Source of the DNA: JANXSD01 sp043758125
GTDB lineage: Bacteria; Bacteroidota; Bacteroidia; AKYH767-A; OLB10
Reading direction: 5' to 3'
NCBI GenBank assembly: GCA_043758125.1
Contig: JAYVOC010000104.1
Span: forward strand, 1 to 38,212
DNA: 38,212 nucleotides
The notes beneath the pieces are model-generated. The model made no database searches. It was not told the DNA's origin and saw nothing but the letters and a program-made list of their open reading frames with translations. Of the stretch, positions 24,667-32,728 are shown piece by piece. The translations under genes and the position numbers were made by a program. Every line of letters begins with the position of its first letter. The stretch's first letter is position 1.

Positions 24667-25244
24667 TTAAAAAATTTATCGTTGTTCCAATTGGATGGGT
24701 TGTTTAATATATAATTGGATATTCGTAGAAAATCATCGTGTGTACGAATGATATGGTCGTGGAAACGGGGTTGCCATCCGAAATCATCATCGGGTGTCAA
24801 CCGTGTTGTTGCCGATTTAAATGAACCTACCATTGCCGAAACCGTATTTTTTCCCTGATTGCGAAAACGAAAATGGGGTTTGGGGTTTTGTATCGATGGT
24901 GGTGCGATTGGTTGTAGAGACAGGGCATGCCCTGTCTCTACGGGTTCGGGAACGGACACGTTTTCAGAAACGGATTCATTGATAATAATTATCCCATGAA
25001 GGTGATTTGGCATGATTACAAATTCACCCAATTCTACCAATTTGAAATGGGCTGGTATTTCTGCCCAACATTGGTCTGCAATTTTTCCTGTTTCATTCAA
25101 ATTCATTTCACCATTTTTTATTTCACCAAAATAACATTCCCGATTTTTGGTACAAATGGTAATAAAATACAAACCTGGTGAACCGTAATCCCAATTTTGC
25201 AATCTGGCAGATGGTATGCGGTATTTATTTTTGAATTTTTCCAT
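24663..25244 (-). CDS. REP-associated tyrosine transposase (RAYT, IS200-like Y1 family)
   Basis: A 193-residue Y1 transposase-like protein with open frame. N-terminus YRIPSARLQNWDYGSPGLYF and ITICTKNRECYFGEI are family blocks; the HUH metal motif is His81-Leu-His83 (MPNHLHGIIII); a second conserved segment is VSAMVGSFKSATTR (135-148). The likely nucleophile is Tyr178 in NYILNNPSNW, by analogy with RAYTs. A variable linker (88-130) contains ten residues encoded by a perfect 28-nt palindrome. RAYTs cut and move REP palindromes as single strands and are often single-copy domesticated genes. The start touches the hsdM stop, and the end overlaps the hsdS start. Its base composition is richer in G+C than its flanks, suggesting transfer. 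Confidence 0.9.
   Translation of the reverse strand: MEKFKNKYRIPSARLQNWDYGSPGLYFITICTKNRECYFGEIKNGEMNLNETGKIADQCWAEIPAHFKLVELGEFVIMPNHLHGIIIINESVSENVSVPEPVETGHALSLQPIAPPSIQNPKPHFRFRNQGKNTVSAMVGSFKSATTRLTPDDDFGWQPRFHDHIIRTHDDFLRISNYILNNPSNWNNDKFFK
24914..24941. repeat. Perfect 28-nt palindrome within the RAYT gene
   Basis: Each half is GTAGAGACAGGGCA read 5' to 3' on either strand, centred between 24927 and 24928. It is in frame, coding residues 102-111 of the RAYT in its variable linker. Its length and perfect symmetry are REP-like, so it may be a REP unit that the enzyme or a relative recognises. Confidence 0.85.
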
Positions 25245-25577
25245 TTATTCAATTACCTGTTTTATCATTCCTTCTGTTTCTTCCTCCAACGCCAAAATAT
25301 CATTTCGTATGTCCATCAAACCGCGTAGCGGTTTTTATTGATAAAAATATTTTGTGAAATTTATTTCTTAACCAATTTTTGTTTTGCTGTGGTCAATCCA
25401 TGCATCGGGTAAGTGAGGTAGCACTTCCCGTTTAAAATACTTTTCTATGTTCTCTTTCAACGGCACATTTTCAGAATCCCGTAAGTCAGCATCAGACAAA
25501 GGGTTTTCATTTTTAATGATTGGAATTTTCAAATATAGATGTTTGACCTTATAAATTCTTTGAAGAGATAATCTCAA
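25245..25577 (-). pseudogene. hsdM remnant: C-terminal end of a type I restriction DNA methyltransferase
   Basis: The segment NENPLSDADLRDSENVPL, then EKYFKREVLPHLPDAWIDHS and KTKIG is a recognisable HsdM C-terminal block. A TAA at 25368-25370 (plus coordinates) interrupts it; the same frame continues EINFTKYFYQ, meets a second TAA at 25335-25337, then KPLRGLMDIRNDILALEEE, ending with VIE and a final TAA at 25245-25247. Both internal stops fall where tyrosine is usual (KIGY, FYxY), a one-base change. Catalytic NPPY parts lie upstream in the family and are absent, so only the 3' end survives. Similarity upstream of about 25515 is not clear. The final stop codon abuts the RAYT ATG with no gap. 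Confidence 0.8.
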
Positions 25578-25656
25578 AAAAATTTATAAAAGAAAGGATT
25601 ATTAGTGCTTTTTGTGGAAATGGATTTAAGAAAGTAATTTTATTTCTTGTATATCC

Positions 25657-25701
25657 TTGAATCAAAAAGTGATCCCGAGGCGATTCGAACGCCTGACCGT
25701 C
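25657..25701 (-). repeat. 45-bp direct repeat, copy 1 (tRNA-Arg 3' end plus flank)
   Basis: Identical over 45 bases to 25748-25792, offset 91 nt. It covers the 3' flank, acceptor 3' strand, T-arm, variable loop and a few bases of the anticodon arm of a tRNA-Arg copy. Such duplications of a tRNA 3' end mark integration sites, or arise by unequal recombination. Confidence 0.85.
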
Positions 25702-25727
25702 CCGTCGAACGACGGGATGCTCTATCT
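25670..25727 (-). pseudogene. Truncated tRNA-Arg-like pseudogene
   Basis: Copies the T-arm and 3' acceptor strand of the neighbouring tRNA-Arg and part of its D-arm side (GATAGAGCATC), but has no matching 5' acceptor strand. The anticodon arm is replaced by TCCCGTCG-TT-CGACGGGA, a near-palindrome 1 nt shorter than a normal arm with a 6-nt loop at best. It cannot form a standard tRNA. Confidence 0.75.
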
Positions 25728-25747
25728 ATATTTTTTTGTTGATTTTG

Positions 25748-25792
25748 TTGAATCAAAAAGTGATCCCGAGGCGATTCGAACGCCTGACCGTC
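25748..25792 (-). repeat. 45-bp direct repeat, copy 2 (inside the intact tRNA-Arg)
   Basis: Second copy of the repeat at 25657-25701, containing the 3' part of the intact tRNA-Arg gene and 13 nt of its 3' flank. Confidence 0.85.
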
Positions 25793-25834
25793 TGCTTAGA
25801 AGGCAGATGCTCTATCCAGCTGAGCTACGGAATC
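25761..25834 (-). tRNA. tRNA-Arg (anticodon TCT)
   Basis: A 74-nt cloverleaf read on the minus strand: acceptor GATTCCG/CGGGATC with one G-U, D-arm GCTCAGCTGGATAGAGC, anticodon stem-loop CTGC-CTTCTAA-GCAG (anticodon TCT, reads AGA), T-arm GGCG-TTCGAAT-CGCC and discriminator A. No CCA is encoded. It follows the tRNA-Pro gene by 21 nt. Confidence 0.95.
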
Positions 25835-25855
25835 TGAAATTCGTAATTCATGTTG

Positions 25856-25929
25856 TCGGGGTGGCCAGATTCGAACTGACGACCTCCACGTCCCAAACGT
25901 GGCGCGATACCGGGCTACGCTACACCCCG
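25856..25929 (-). tRNA. tRNA-Pro (anticodon TGG)
   Basis: A 74-nt cloverleaf on the minus strand: acceptor CGGGGTG/CACCCCG, D-arm with GTAGCCCGGTA, anticodon stem-loop CCACG-TTTGGGA-CGTGG (anticodon TGG, reads CCA and other CCN), T-arm with TTCGAAT, discriminator A. No CCA is encoded. It is first of a two-tRNA cluster. Confidence 0.95.
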
Positions 25930-26450
25930 AAATTTGTGAAGCGGCTGCAAAGATATAATTTTATTTCAGTTCCTTAAAGAATTCCTAAAATGAATACAAT
26001 TATAATTAAGAAGCTAAATTTTAGCTAGTTAAAGAGTTGAAAATTGAAATTTTGCTTTTATAATGGCATCTATTCCAAAAAATAGCTTTCAAATTCTGAC
26101 ATTATTTAACTGATTCTATCTTTTTTTAAATCAATTTTTAAAATCAAAAAAAGCGGACATTTTTTCTGTAAATATTACAAAACTCCAAATGGACTCAACT
26201 TAAACAAATCATTTTAGAAATATCGTTTTTTTACTTGTGAAACAATCCATTCGAATGAGAATTAATATTCTTCAATACAAAAATTTGCGAATGATTCGAC
26301 ATAATAACCATGTCATTTTGAGCAAATTTTAATTAAACCTTACAGATGCAAAAAATAATAATTTACAATTCCTTTAAATAGTTGATTTTTATATAGAACC
26401 AATAGTATTCGAATCGAGTATAAGTGGGACAATTAATTATTTACATTATT
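25930..26450. other. 521-nt intergenic region
   Basis: AT-rich sequence between divergent tRNA and type IX cargo genes. It should contain the promoters of both. Only minor hairpins (for example AGCTAAATTTTAGCT) are visible; no reading frame, RNA gene or clear promoter was recognised. Confidence 0.5.
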
Positions 26451-29400
26451 ATGAAATCTAATTCCTCCAATCGAATTAATCGTTTTAAAATATCTACAAG
26501 TACGAGTCAACGTTTATCACTTAAACAAATCACAAAAGTTGGGCTTTGTTTGGCTTTACTTGTTGCAGGCGGATTCGTTGTGTTTATGAATTTTGCAAAT
26601 AGTGATAAAGCATTCGCTTATGTAAATGGCGATTATCGTTCTAAAGCTTCAGGGAACTGGGCGTTAGCTACTACATGGGAGAAATACAATGGAACAACGT
26701 GGAGTGCTGCCATCACAGCTCCAAATAGCACTAATTTGAGTATTTATATAATGACTGGCAATACAGTTACTGTGGGTTTAAATGTAACTGTTGATCAAGT
26801 AGTAGTAAACGCTGGTGGAATACTTGCAGTTAACTCTGGTATTACCCTCACTCTCGCTAATGGCTCAGGGACGGATTTGGATGTAAGTGGTAGTTTTAAA
26901 AATGCTGGAATAGTTTCAACATCAGGCGGCGTAACTATCGTTTTTCAAAGTGGTGGAAAGTACCAGCATAATTACACAACTACTGCAGGTACTATTCCTT
27001 CGGCAACATGGAATGCAGGTTCTATATGTGAAATTATTGGTTATACAACGAATGCTACTGTACCTTCTGGATTGCAAACGTTTTCCAATTTTACATGGAA
27101 TTGTCCGTCGCAAGCAAATGATATCAATTTAAATGGTGGCATCACAACAATTGGTCAAGCATTTACTATTGCATCAACAGGAACTAAACAATTACTATTA
27201 GCTAGTGGCAGTACAAACCTAAATGTAGGAACAGATTATATCCAAACAGGTGGAACTTTTGTTATGTCTACATCAAGTAGTGCTTCAAATACATTAACTA
27301 TTGCTGGAAATTATACTCAATCAGGAGGAACTTTTTCGGTTGTGAATGGAAGTAGCGCTACTGGAACAATAAAAGTTGCTGGTAATTGGTCGCATACTTT
27401 AGGTACAATAACCGTAGGTGGTAATACCAGTACGACAGCAGGAATTCAGTTTAACGGTTTAGCTAAACAAACATTTGTTTCTGGAGGAACTGTTACTGGT
27501 AATATTGATTTTGTTGTTAACACTGGTTCCACTTTATCAATGGGAACGAGTATTGTTGGAGGAAGAAATTTCACTTTGGCATCTGGCAGTTTTTTAGAGA
27601 TTGGCTCTCCCGCAGGTATTACAAGCTCTGGCGCAACAGGAAATATTCAATCAACTGGAACTAGATCATTAAATGCTTCCGCAGATTATACATACAATGG
27701 AACTTCTGCGCAAGTAACTGGAAATGGGTTGCCATCAACTATAAACAATATTATCTTAAATAATAGCACGGGTTTAACATTAACAAATACTGTTACTGCA
27801 AGTACAGGTATCACATTTTCAAGTGGAATAATTACTACTGGTGTTAATGAATTGAGGACTACGAATAATTCTACAAGTTGTATTACAGGAAATTCATCCA
27901 CAAATTATGTGATTGGAAACCTTCGTCGCACAGTAAGTTCATCAGGTACCTACACTTATCCAGTAGGTACTTCTAGTTATTACGAACTATTAACTGTTAC
28001 CTTAAATAGCGTATCTGGGTTTAGCACTTTATTAGGATCATTCACAAATGCAAATCCTATTAATCCTTCTTACCCTTTAACTGGAATTGTTGCGAGTGAA
28101 GCACATATTGATAGCATGCTCAATTATGGTTACTGGACATTGACACCAAACAGTGCACTTACTGGTGGTAACTATAGTATTAAAGCTGCTATGAAAGGCT
28201 TTACGAACACCATTTCATCAGTTTATTATTATCCAATTTTAGTTAGAGCAAACACAACTTCATCATGGCAACAAAGTGGAAGTGATGCAGCATTTAAATA
28301 TAGTGCTGGAACATTAACTGCAAATAAAAGTGGATTAAGTTCCTTTGGAGATTTAGGAATTGGTTTCGGTCAAGGGCCACCTATTTTAAGTTTTGATAAT
28401 CATACTTTAATTTCTGGTGTTGATTTGCAAGTTGGAGCAGTTTATCTTGTTACTGATGTTGGAATGGGTTTAGATGCATGGATTGAAGTATTAGATTTTA
28501 CTGGGGGAGCTTCCATTTCCGACATTGATAATTTTACAGGAAGTAATGGATATGATGATGCATGGCAACCGTTTATTAATTGCGCATCAAATACAGCTTC
28601 ATCGGTAGGTTGGAAAATAACATTTAAAGTTGGCGGAACATCTAGAGATACAATTTTACCTAACATTGTTTTCGCCGCTATTGATGTTGACGGTGATGGA
28701 TCAGCATTAAAAGAATTTGTTACAGCATATAAGCCATACAGTATTTCACAAGCTTCTAGTTCTACTTTAGTGATTTCGAAAACAGGTAATGATTTTACAG
28801 CAACTGCTGGAACCCTTAATTCAATCTCAAGTATTGATACCAATCACACAGAAGCAATGTTTATGGTGAACTATAGGAATATAAATAACTTTAGTTACAG
28901 AACTGGTGTAACTACAACTGGAGGCTCACAAGTAAGACAAGCATCATTGTATTTTAAATCATTCTTTAATTTTCCTGTAACAACTTTACCGATAGAGTTA
29001 TTGTATTTCGAACCTAAATTAATTGGCAATGATGTGGAAATATCTTGGGCTACTGCAACTGAAAAAAATAACGATTACTTTACCATCGAAAGATCCGCTA
29101 ATGGAAAGGATTTTGAACAAATATTTAGAAAGCAAGGAGTAGGTACAAGTCAAGTAAAACACTATTATTCTTTAATAGATAAGAGCCCACAAAAGGGAAA
29201 TAATTATTACCGTTTAAAACAAACGGATTATGATGGAAAATTTGCCTACTTCCCAATAAAAGTAGTTCGTTATGAAACCACTGAAATTACAAAGAACATT
29301 TCATTTCAAAATATTAGTCCTAATCCTTTTACTGAAAATTTTAAAATTAATTTCAGCTTAAAGAAAGATGTAACGATTGATTTTACATTAATCAATTCAT

Positions 29401-29552
29401 CAGGACAAATAATTGCAAAAGAAAAAATTGATGGAACGGAAGGATATAATTCTTTTAAATTTATTGACAAATATAATCTTGGCAAGGGAATTTATTTTGT
29501 GAATTTAGTCTGTGCTGGAGAAAAAATTACTCAGAAGGTTATAAAAAATTAA
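26451..29552 (+). CDS. Large type IX-secreted surface protein with beta-rich repeats
   Basis: A 1033-residue secreted protein from the ATG at 26451; a GTG at 26424 gives 9 more residues with no support. The N-terminus has an unusually long, basic, Ser-rich lead before a hydrophobic stretch (about 28-48), then DYRSKASGNWALATTW, a common opening of Bacteroidota surface proteins. Residues 90-480 are rich in Thr, Ser, Gly and Asn with recurring ITIGG/TLANGSG-like strands, suggesting a parallel beta-helix. A beta-sandwich region follows (about 500-830), then a fibronectin-like module (about 845-940; LPIELLYFEPKLIGND, NDYFTIERSANGKDF) and a Por sorting domain (about 955-1033; ISPNPFTENFKINFS to LGKGIYFVNLVCAGEK). 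Function is unknown; adhesin-like. Confidence 0.85.
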   Translation: MKSNSSNRINRFKISTSTSQRLSLKQITKVGLCLALLVAGGFVVFMNFANSDKAFAYVNGDYRSKASGNWALATTWEKYNGTTWSAAITAPNSTNLSIYIMTGNTVTVGLNVTVDQVVVNAGGILAVNSGITLTLANGSGTDLDVSGSFKNAGIVSTSGGVTIVFQSGGKYQHNYTTTAGTIPSATWNAGSICEIIGYTTNATVPSGLQTFSNFTWNCPSQANDINLNGGITTIGQAFTIASTGTKQLLLASGSTNLNVGTDYIQTGGTFVMSTSSSASNTLTIAGNYTQSGGTFSVVNGSSATGTIKVAGNWSHTLGTITVGGNTSTTAGIQFNGLAKQTFVSGGTVTGNIDFVVNTGSTLSMGTSIVGGRNFTLASGSFLEIGSPAGITSSGATGNIQSTGTRSLNASADYTYNGTSAQVTGNGLPSTINNIILNNSTGLTLTNTVTASTGITFSSGIITTGVNELRTTNNSTSCITGNSSTNYVIGNLRRTVSSSGTYTYPVGTSSYYELLTVTLNSVSGFSTLLGSFTNANPINPSYPLTGIVASEAHIDSMLNYGYWTLTPNSALTGGNYSIKAAMKGFTNTISSVYYYPILVRANTTSSWQQSGSDAAFKYSAGTLTANKSGLSSFGDLGIGFGQGPPILSFDNHTLISGVDLQVGAVYLVTDVGMGLDAWIEVLDFTGGASISDIDNFTGSNGYDDAWQPFINCASNTASSVGWKITFKVGGTSRDTILPNIVFAAIDVDGDGSALKEFVTAYKPYSISQASSSTLVISKTGNDFTATAGTLNSISSIDTNHTEAMFMVNYRNINNFSYRTGVTTTGGSQVRQASLYFKSFFNFPVTTLPIELLYFEPKLIGNDVEISWATATEKNNDYFTIERSANGKDFEQIFRKQGVGTSQVKHYYSLIDKSPQKGNNYYRLKQTDYDGKFAYFPIKVVRYETTEITKNISFQNISPNPFTENFKINFSLKKDVTIDFTLINSSGQIIAKEKIDGTEGYNSFKFIDKYNLGKGIYFVNLVCAGEKITQKVIKN

Positions 29553-29553
29553 T

Positions 29554-29595
29554 AAAAAATGCCCTGAAGTACGAAAACTTCAGGGCATTTTTTTT
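29554..29595. terminator. Bidirectional terminator between convergent genes
   Basis: GCCCTGAAGT (29561-29570) pairs perfectly with ACTTCAGGGC (29577-29586), loop ACGAAA, flanked by an A-run on the left and a T-run on the right, so it can stop transcription of the plus-strand cargo gene and of the minus-strand lipoprotein gene. Confidence 0.92.
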
Positions 29596-29606
29596 GGGAA
29601 GTAATT

Positions 29607-30146
29607 TTAAGGTTTTACGGAAGCCCTTATTTTAAATGTAATATCAACATGAATACTATCAGGTTGAACATTGGGGCCATTTGTCACTCCAGAGGCTCTG
29701 AAACTAACTATAGGTTTTTTAAGATATTCTTTTAAGTCAGCTTGATCAGCATCTAAAGAGATTTGCGAGACACTTTTTGGAACAATTTCTTTGTAAGCAA
29801 TTCTAGTCTCAGTTAATCCTGGTGCCGAAAAAAATGCATACGCCTTATCAACAATATCAAAATTTTGTCCAGCAGGATTGATCATTGTCATCGTAGCTCC
29901 AGTTAATATTATAGATTGAACATCACTAAGACTAGCATTATGTTCCTTTAATTTCGCTTCTAAATCAGAGGTGAAACTTGTATTAGCAAATGAAATACTT
30001 CCAGAAGCGGAAGTAGTATCTATAACAAAATTTATTTTTGTCAATTCCAGATCAAAATCGACGTCAATTTTTGCTTTATCACATGAGTTGATAAAGAACA
30101 GCGAACATACAAATGTTGCTAGAACTAGATGTTTTAAGTTTTTCAT
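29607..30146 (-). CDS. Predicted lipoprotein, function unknown
   Basis: A 179-residue protein with a lipoprotein signal: hydrophobic MKNLKHLVLATFVCSLFFIN followed by Ser-Cys22 (FINSC lipobox-like), then DKAKIDVDFDLELTK. The mature part is predicted beta-rich with alternating hydrophobic residues and two helix-like segments (TSDLEAKLKEHNASLSDVQ and DADQADLKEYLKK). The final VDITFKIRASVKP is a strand. I do not recognise a named family. It is monocistronic by spacing and ends at a shared terminator; its relation to the converging cargo gene is only positional. Confidence 0.75.
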   Translation of the reverse strand: MKNLKHLVLATFVCSLFFINSCDKAKIDVDFDLELTKINFVIDTTSASGSISFANTSFTSDLEAKLKEHNASLSDVQSIILTGATMTMINPAGQNFDIVDKAYAFFSAPGLTETRIAYKEIVPKSVSQISLDADQADLKEYLKKPIVSFRASGVTNGPNVQPDSIHVDITFKIRASVKP

Positions 30147-30424
30147 AATATGGATAATTTTTATAAAGATAATTCATAACGAAGTAATTTGCAAACGCGG
30201 ATTCAAAAAATAGCTGTTCCCATTAATTTAAATATAATTTTTCCATTATTATCTACTGATATTATCTACTAAATTTCTAGATTTTTGGTGCTTTTAACGT
30301 TTAGAGAGTTGCCAATTTATCAGGTTTATAGAAACTAATAAATACCTAACAATCACAACAGATATCATTATTAGTTTTATCTGAATACTTATAGAAAATT
30401 ATTTTTTTCAATAACCGCTAATAT

Positions 30425-30910
30425 TTATCTCATCTCTATAATATTTTCCATTTCTCGAATATTGTCAGCTTGAAGGTCTTCATGTAAATTAGCGGTTATA
30501 GTTTTAATTTTTTTAATCTGCGACAAAAATATATTTTCTAATGCAACTGAATTCTGCAAGGGTATATGATGTTCTTTCATTTTTAAACAATAGAAGAGAA
30601 GTAAATCTACGGTGTTTGATTTGTCGCCTACATATTTGCAATACTTGTTTAAGATTCTTAATATTTTTCTTAATGATTTCTTGATAAAATAAACATTTTT
30701 TTGTCCGTCAATCTCAGCGAATTGCAATTCAATTTCTGCTTTAATTTGAAGTAAATATCCTTCACGATTTTGTGATTGAAATAAAAGATAACTTAAATAT
30801 TCTTTATTATCTTTTTTATATTTTGCTAAGTGAATACATAATTCAACAAGTTCTTTTTCAGATAAATTTTGAAGCTCAGATTTTACTTCTTGTAGTGATG
30901 CCACATTCAT
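30425..30910 (-). CDS. Conserved-looking helical protein of unknown function
   Basis: A 161-residue protein without signal or membrane segments. Strongly helical, rich in Lys, Glu and Leu: LSEKELVELCIHLAKYKKDN, a YLSYLLFQSQNREGYL segment and KKSLRKILRILNKYCKYVG, where leucines recur at 3-4 residue spacing. HEAT-like or all-helical packing is possible. The codon use and start (MNVASLQEVKSEL) look genuine, and the frame is far longer than chance in AT-rich DNA would suggest. I recognise similar small cytosolic proteins in Bacteroidota but no named function. Confidence 0.7.
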   Translation of the reverse strand: MNVASLQEVKSELQNLSEKELVELCIHLAKYKKDNKEYLSYLLFQSQNREGYLLQIKAEIELQFAEIDGQKNVYFIKKSLRKILRILNKYCKYVGDKSNTVDLLLFYCLKMKEHHIPLQNSVALENIFLSQIKKIKTITANLHEDLQADNIREMENIIEMR

Positions 30911-31041
30911 GATGTAAATGTAAAGGAATTTACGAATGCACCACCAACTTTATCGACGCTAACTACTAGAGTTGTCAAGAGGGATGATCCCTTAATTGTT
31001 AATATTTTCTTTGTAGCTTCTAATATCAATGTCTTCTTAAC

Positions 31042-31049
31042 TAAGTTTG
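31042..31049 (+). promoter_or_regulatory. -7 promoter box for the MFS gene
   Basis: TAAGTTTG fits TAnnTTTG and ends 13 nt before the ATG at 31063, implying a very short leader. The nearest TTTG upstream (31010-31013) is 28 nt away, too far for a standard -33. Confidence 0.4.
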
Positions 31050-31062
31050 CATTCTTCAATCA

Positions 31063-32265
31063 ATGAAACAACTCTTCTCTCTTTATAAAGAATCTTACGC
31101 CAATTTACAACGCAATGTTTGGGTGCTTTCCATTGCAATGTTTATCAATAGAAGTGGATCGATGGTTCTGCTTTTTTCATCGCTTTACATGACTAAAAAT
31201 TTACACTTCAGTATGTCTGAAGCAGGGTTAGTGATGAGTTGCTATGGTATTGGATCAGTGTTAGGTTCTTATTCTGGTGGTTGGCTAACGGATCGAAAAA
31301 ATTTCTTTGATATCATGATTTTTTCACTCATTTGTAGTGGATTTATATTGCTCTTACTACTTGTTTTTAGTTCTCCAATTGCTATTGCAACTATTATTTT
31401 TTTATATGCATTTACTGCTGATTTATTCCGGCCAGCAAATTCAGCAGCAATTGCAATTTATAGTGATGTAAAGAATCGTACACGGTCTGTTTCTTTAGTT
31501 CGCATGGCTGTTAATCTTGGCTTCTCTGTTGGACCAGCTGTTGGTGGTTTCGTAGCTTTGCATTTAGGATATCGATGGCTTTTCGTTATTGATTCATTTA
31601 CCAGTTTTGGAGCTGCACTCATGTTGTATGGTTATTTACCTCGTGTAAAAACGGAAACTAACAGGCATGAATCAGCTGTTTTAGCTGACAAATCTACTTC
31701 TGCTTATCGTGATTGGTATTATCTATTTTTTATTGTTTTAGTAGCACTGTATGGAATGTCTTTCTTTCAATTATTTGCAAGTATTCCTCAGTATTTTAGT
31801 AGAGTTTGTCATTACAATGAAGATACAATAGGATTATTGCTAGCCTTAAATGGATTACTTGTTGTCGTTATTGAAATGCCACTCATTGCAATATTAGAAA
31901 AGCGACAAAAAATATTTCGATTTATTATAATAGGAGTACTGTGTATTCCGATTTCTTATCTCATTTTAAAAAATGGAAATGGATTATTAATTTGGGCTAT
32001 TGTTTACACGTTGATGATAACAATGGCTGAAATATTTGCAATGCCATTTATGATGAACTATGCGATTAGCCGACCACCAAAGGAACGTCAAGGACAATAT
32101 TCTGCATTGTATTCGATCTCGTATGGGTTAGCAAATATCGCAGCTCCATTACTAGGATTAGGTATTGCAAGTAAGTATGGATTTGATTGGATGTTTTATT
32201 TTTTCATTGTATTAAGTTTATTCACAGCTTTAGGTTTTCTCTATCTCAGCAAGAAAGCAAATTAA
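31063..32265 (+). CDS. Major facilitator superfamily transporter
   Basis: A 400-residue membrane protein with about 12 hydrophobic segments in two halves and a longer cytoplasmic loop in the middle (about residues 195-215). The MFS motif A between helices 2 and 3 is visible as YSGGWLTDRKNFFD (about 71-84), and a second-half relative occurs later (ISRPPKERQGQYS). The first half has RPANSAAIAIYSDVKNRTRS, as in drug/metabolite efflux-type MFS proteins. Probably a proton-coupled exporter of unknown substrate. It stands alone, converging on the NTF2-like gene. Confidence 0.88.
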   Translation: MKQLFSLYKESYANLQRNVWVLSIAMFINRSGSMVLLFSSLYMTKNLHFSMSEAGLVMSCYGIGSVLGSYSGGWLTDRKNFFDIMIFSLICSGFILLLLLVFSSPIAIATIIFLYAFTADLFRPANSAAIAIYSDVKNRTRSVSLVRMAVNLGFSVGPAVGGFVALHLGYRWLFVIDSFTSFGAALMLYGYLPRVKTETNRHESAVLADKSTSAYRDWYYLFFIVLVALYGMSFFQLFASIPQYFSRVCHYNEDTIGLLLALNGLLVVVIEMPLIAILEKRQKIFRFIIIGVLCIPISYLILKNGNGLLIWAIVYTLMITMAEIFAMPFMMNYAISRPPKERQGQYSALYSISYGLANIAAPLLGLGIASKYGFDWMFYFFIVLSLFTALGFLYLSKKAN

Positions 32266-32292
32266 TGCATAATTCTTTTTGAAAGAAAAAAT

Positions 32293-32646
32293 TTAACCAT
32301 GATAGACTCTTGAAAAAACTATTAATCCATTTTTTATTTCAAGAACTTCAGCTACGTTTGTGTTCTCTTCTCCAGAAACAATACGAGTGTATTCCATAAA
32401 CACACGATCTTGATTTGCAGTAATGCTTTGTTCTTGATATGTAAGATCTGGTAATCGATCAAACGCATCTTGCCACCAAATGTGCATCGCTTCCTTTCCT
32501 TTAATTAAACCTTTTGTATCGGGCTTGCGAATTTTTAATTTCGGACTATAATGCTCGGCAGCATCATCATAAAGTGATAATAAATTTTCTAGATGATGTT
32601 CATTAAAAGCTTGCAACCACATTTTTGCTATTTGATGATTATCCAT
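32293..32646 (-). CDS. NTF2-like/SnoaL-like domain protein
   Basis: A 117-residue cone-shaped alpha+beta fold protein: helix MWLQAFNEHHLENLLSLYDD, strand AEHYSPKLKI, a middle helix with GKEAMHIWWQDAFDRLPDL and a C-terminal beta sheet (FMEYTRIVSGEENTNVAEVL). This is the SnoaL/NTF2 pattern; members include ketosteroid isomerase-like enzymes and binding proteins, and the active-site role here cannot be set. It is separated from the phosphoesterase gene by 82 nt and may be cotranscribed with it. Confidence 0.8.
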   Translation of the reverse strand: MDNHQIAKMWLQAFNEHHLENLLSLYDDAAEHYSPKLKIRKPDTKGLIKGKEAMHIWWQDAFDRLPDLTYQEQSITANQDRVFMEYTRIVSGEENTNVAEVLEIKNGLIVFSRVYHG

Positions 32647-32728
32647 ACCATTGTTCTTTGAGGTGTCAGAATTAAATTCACTATTGATTTATTAATATAG
32701 TAAGTAGTTGAATTTTATAATCGCGGTA

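Noticed and set aside
24927..25181. 84-residue plus-strand reading frame
   Set aside because: Antisense to the intact RAYT gene; no independent support.
25318..25334. AAACCGC-GTA-GCGGTTT hairpin as a REP element
   Set aside because: It falls within the hsdM remnant where the coded KPLRGL fits the family, so it is probably a coding coincidence.
25657..25977. 106-residue plus-strand reading frame
   Set aside because: It runs antisense through both tRNA genes and the pseudo-tRNA; translations such as GVARFELTTSTSQTWR are the well-known spurious product of antisense tRNA.
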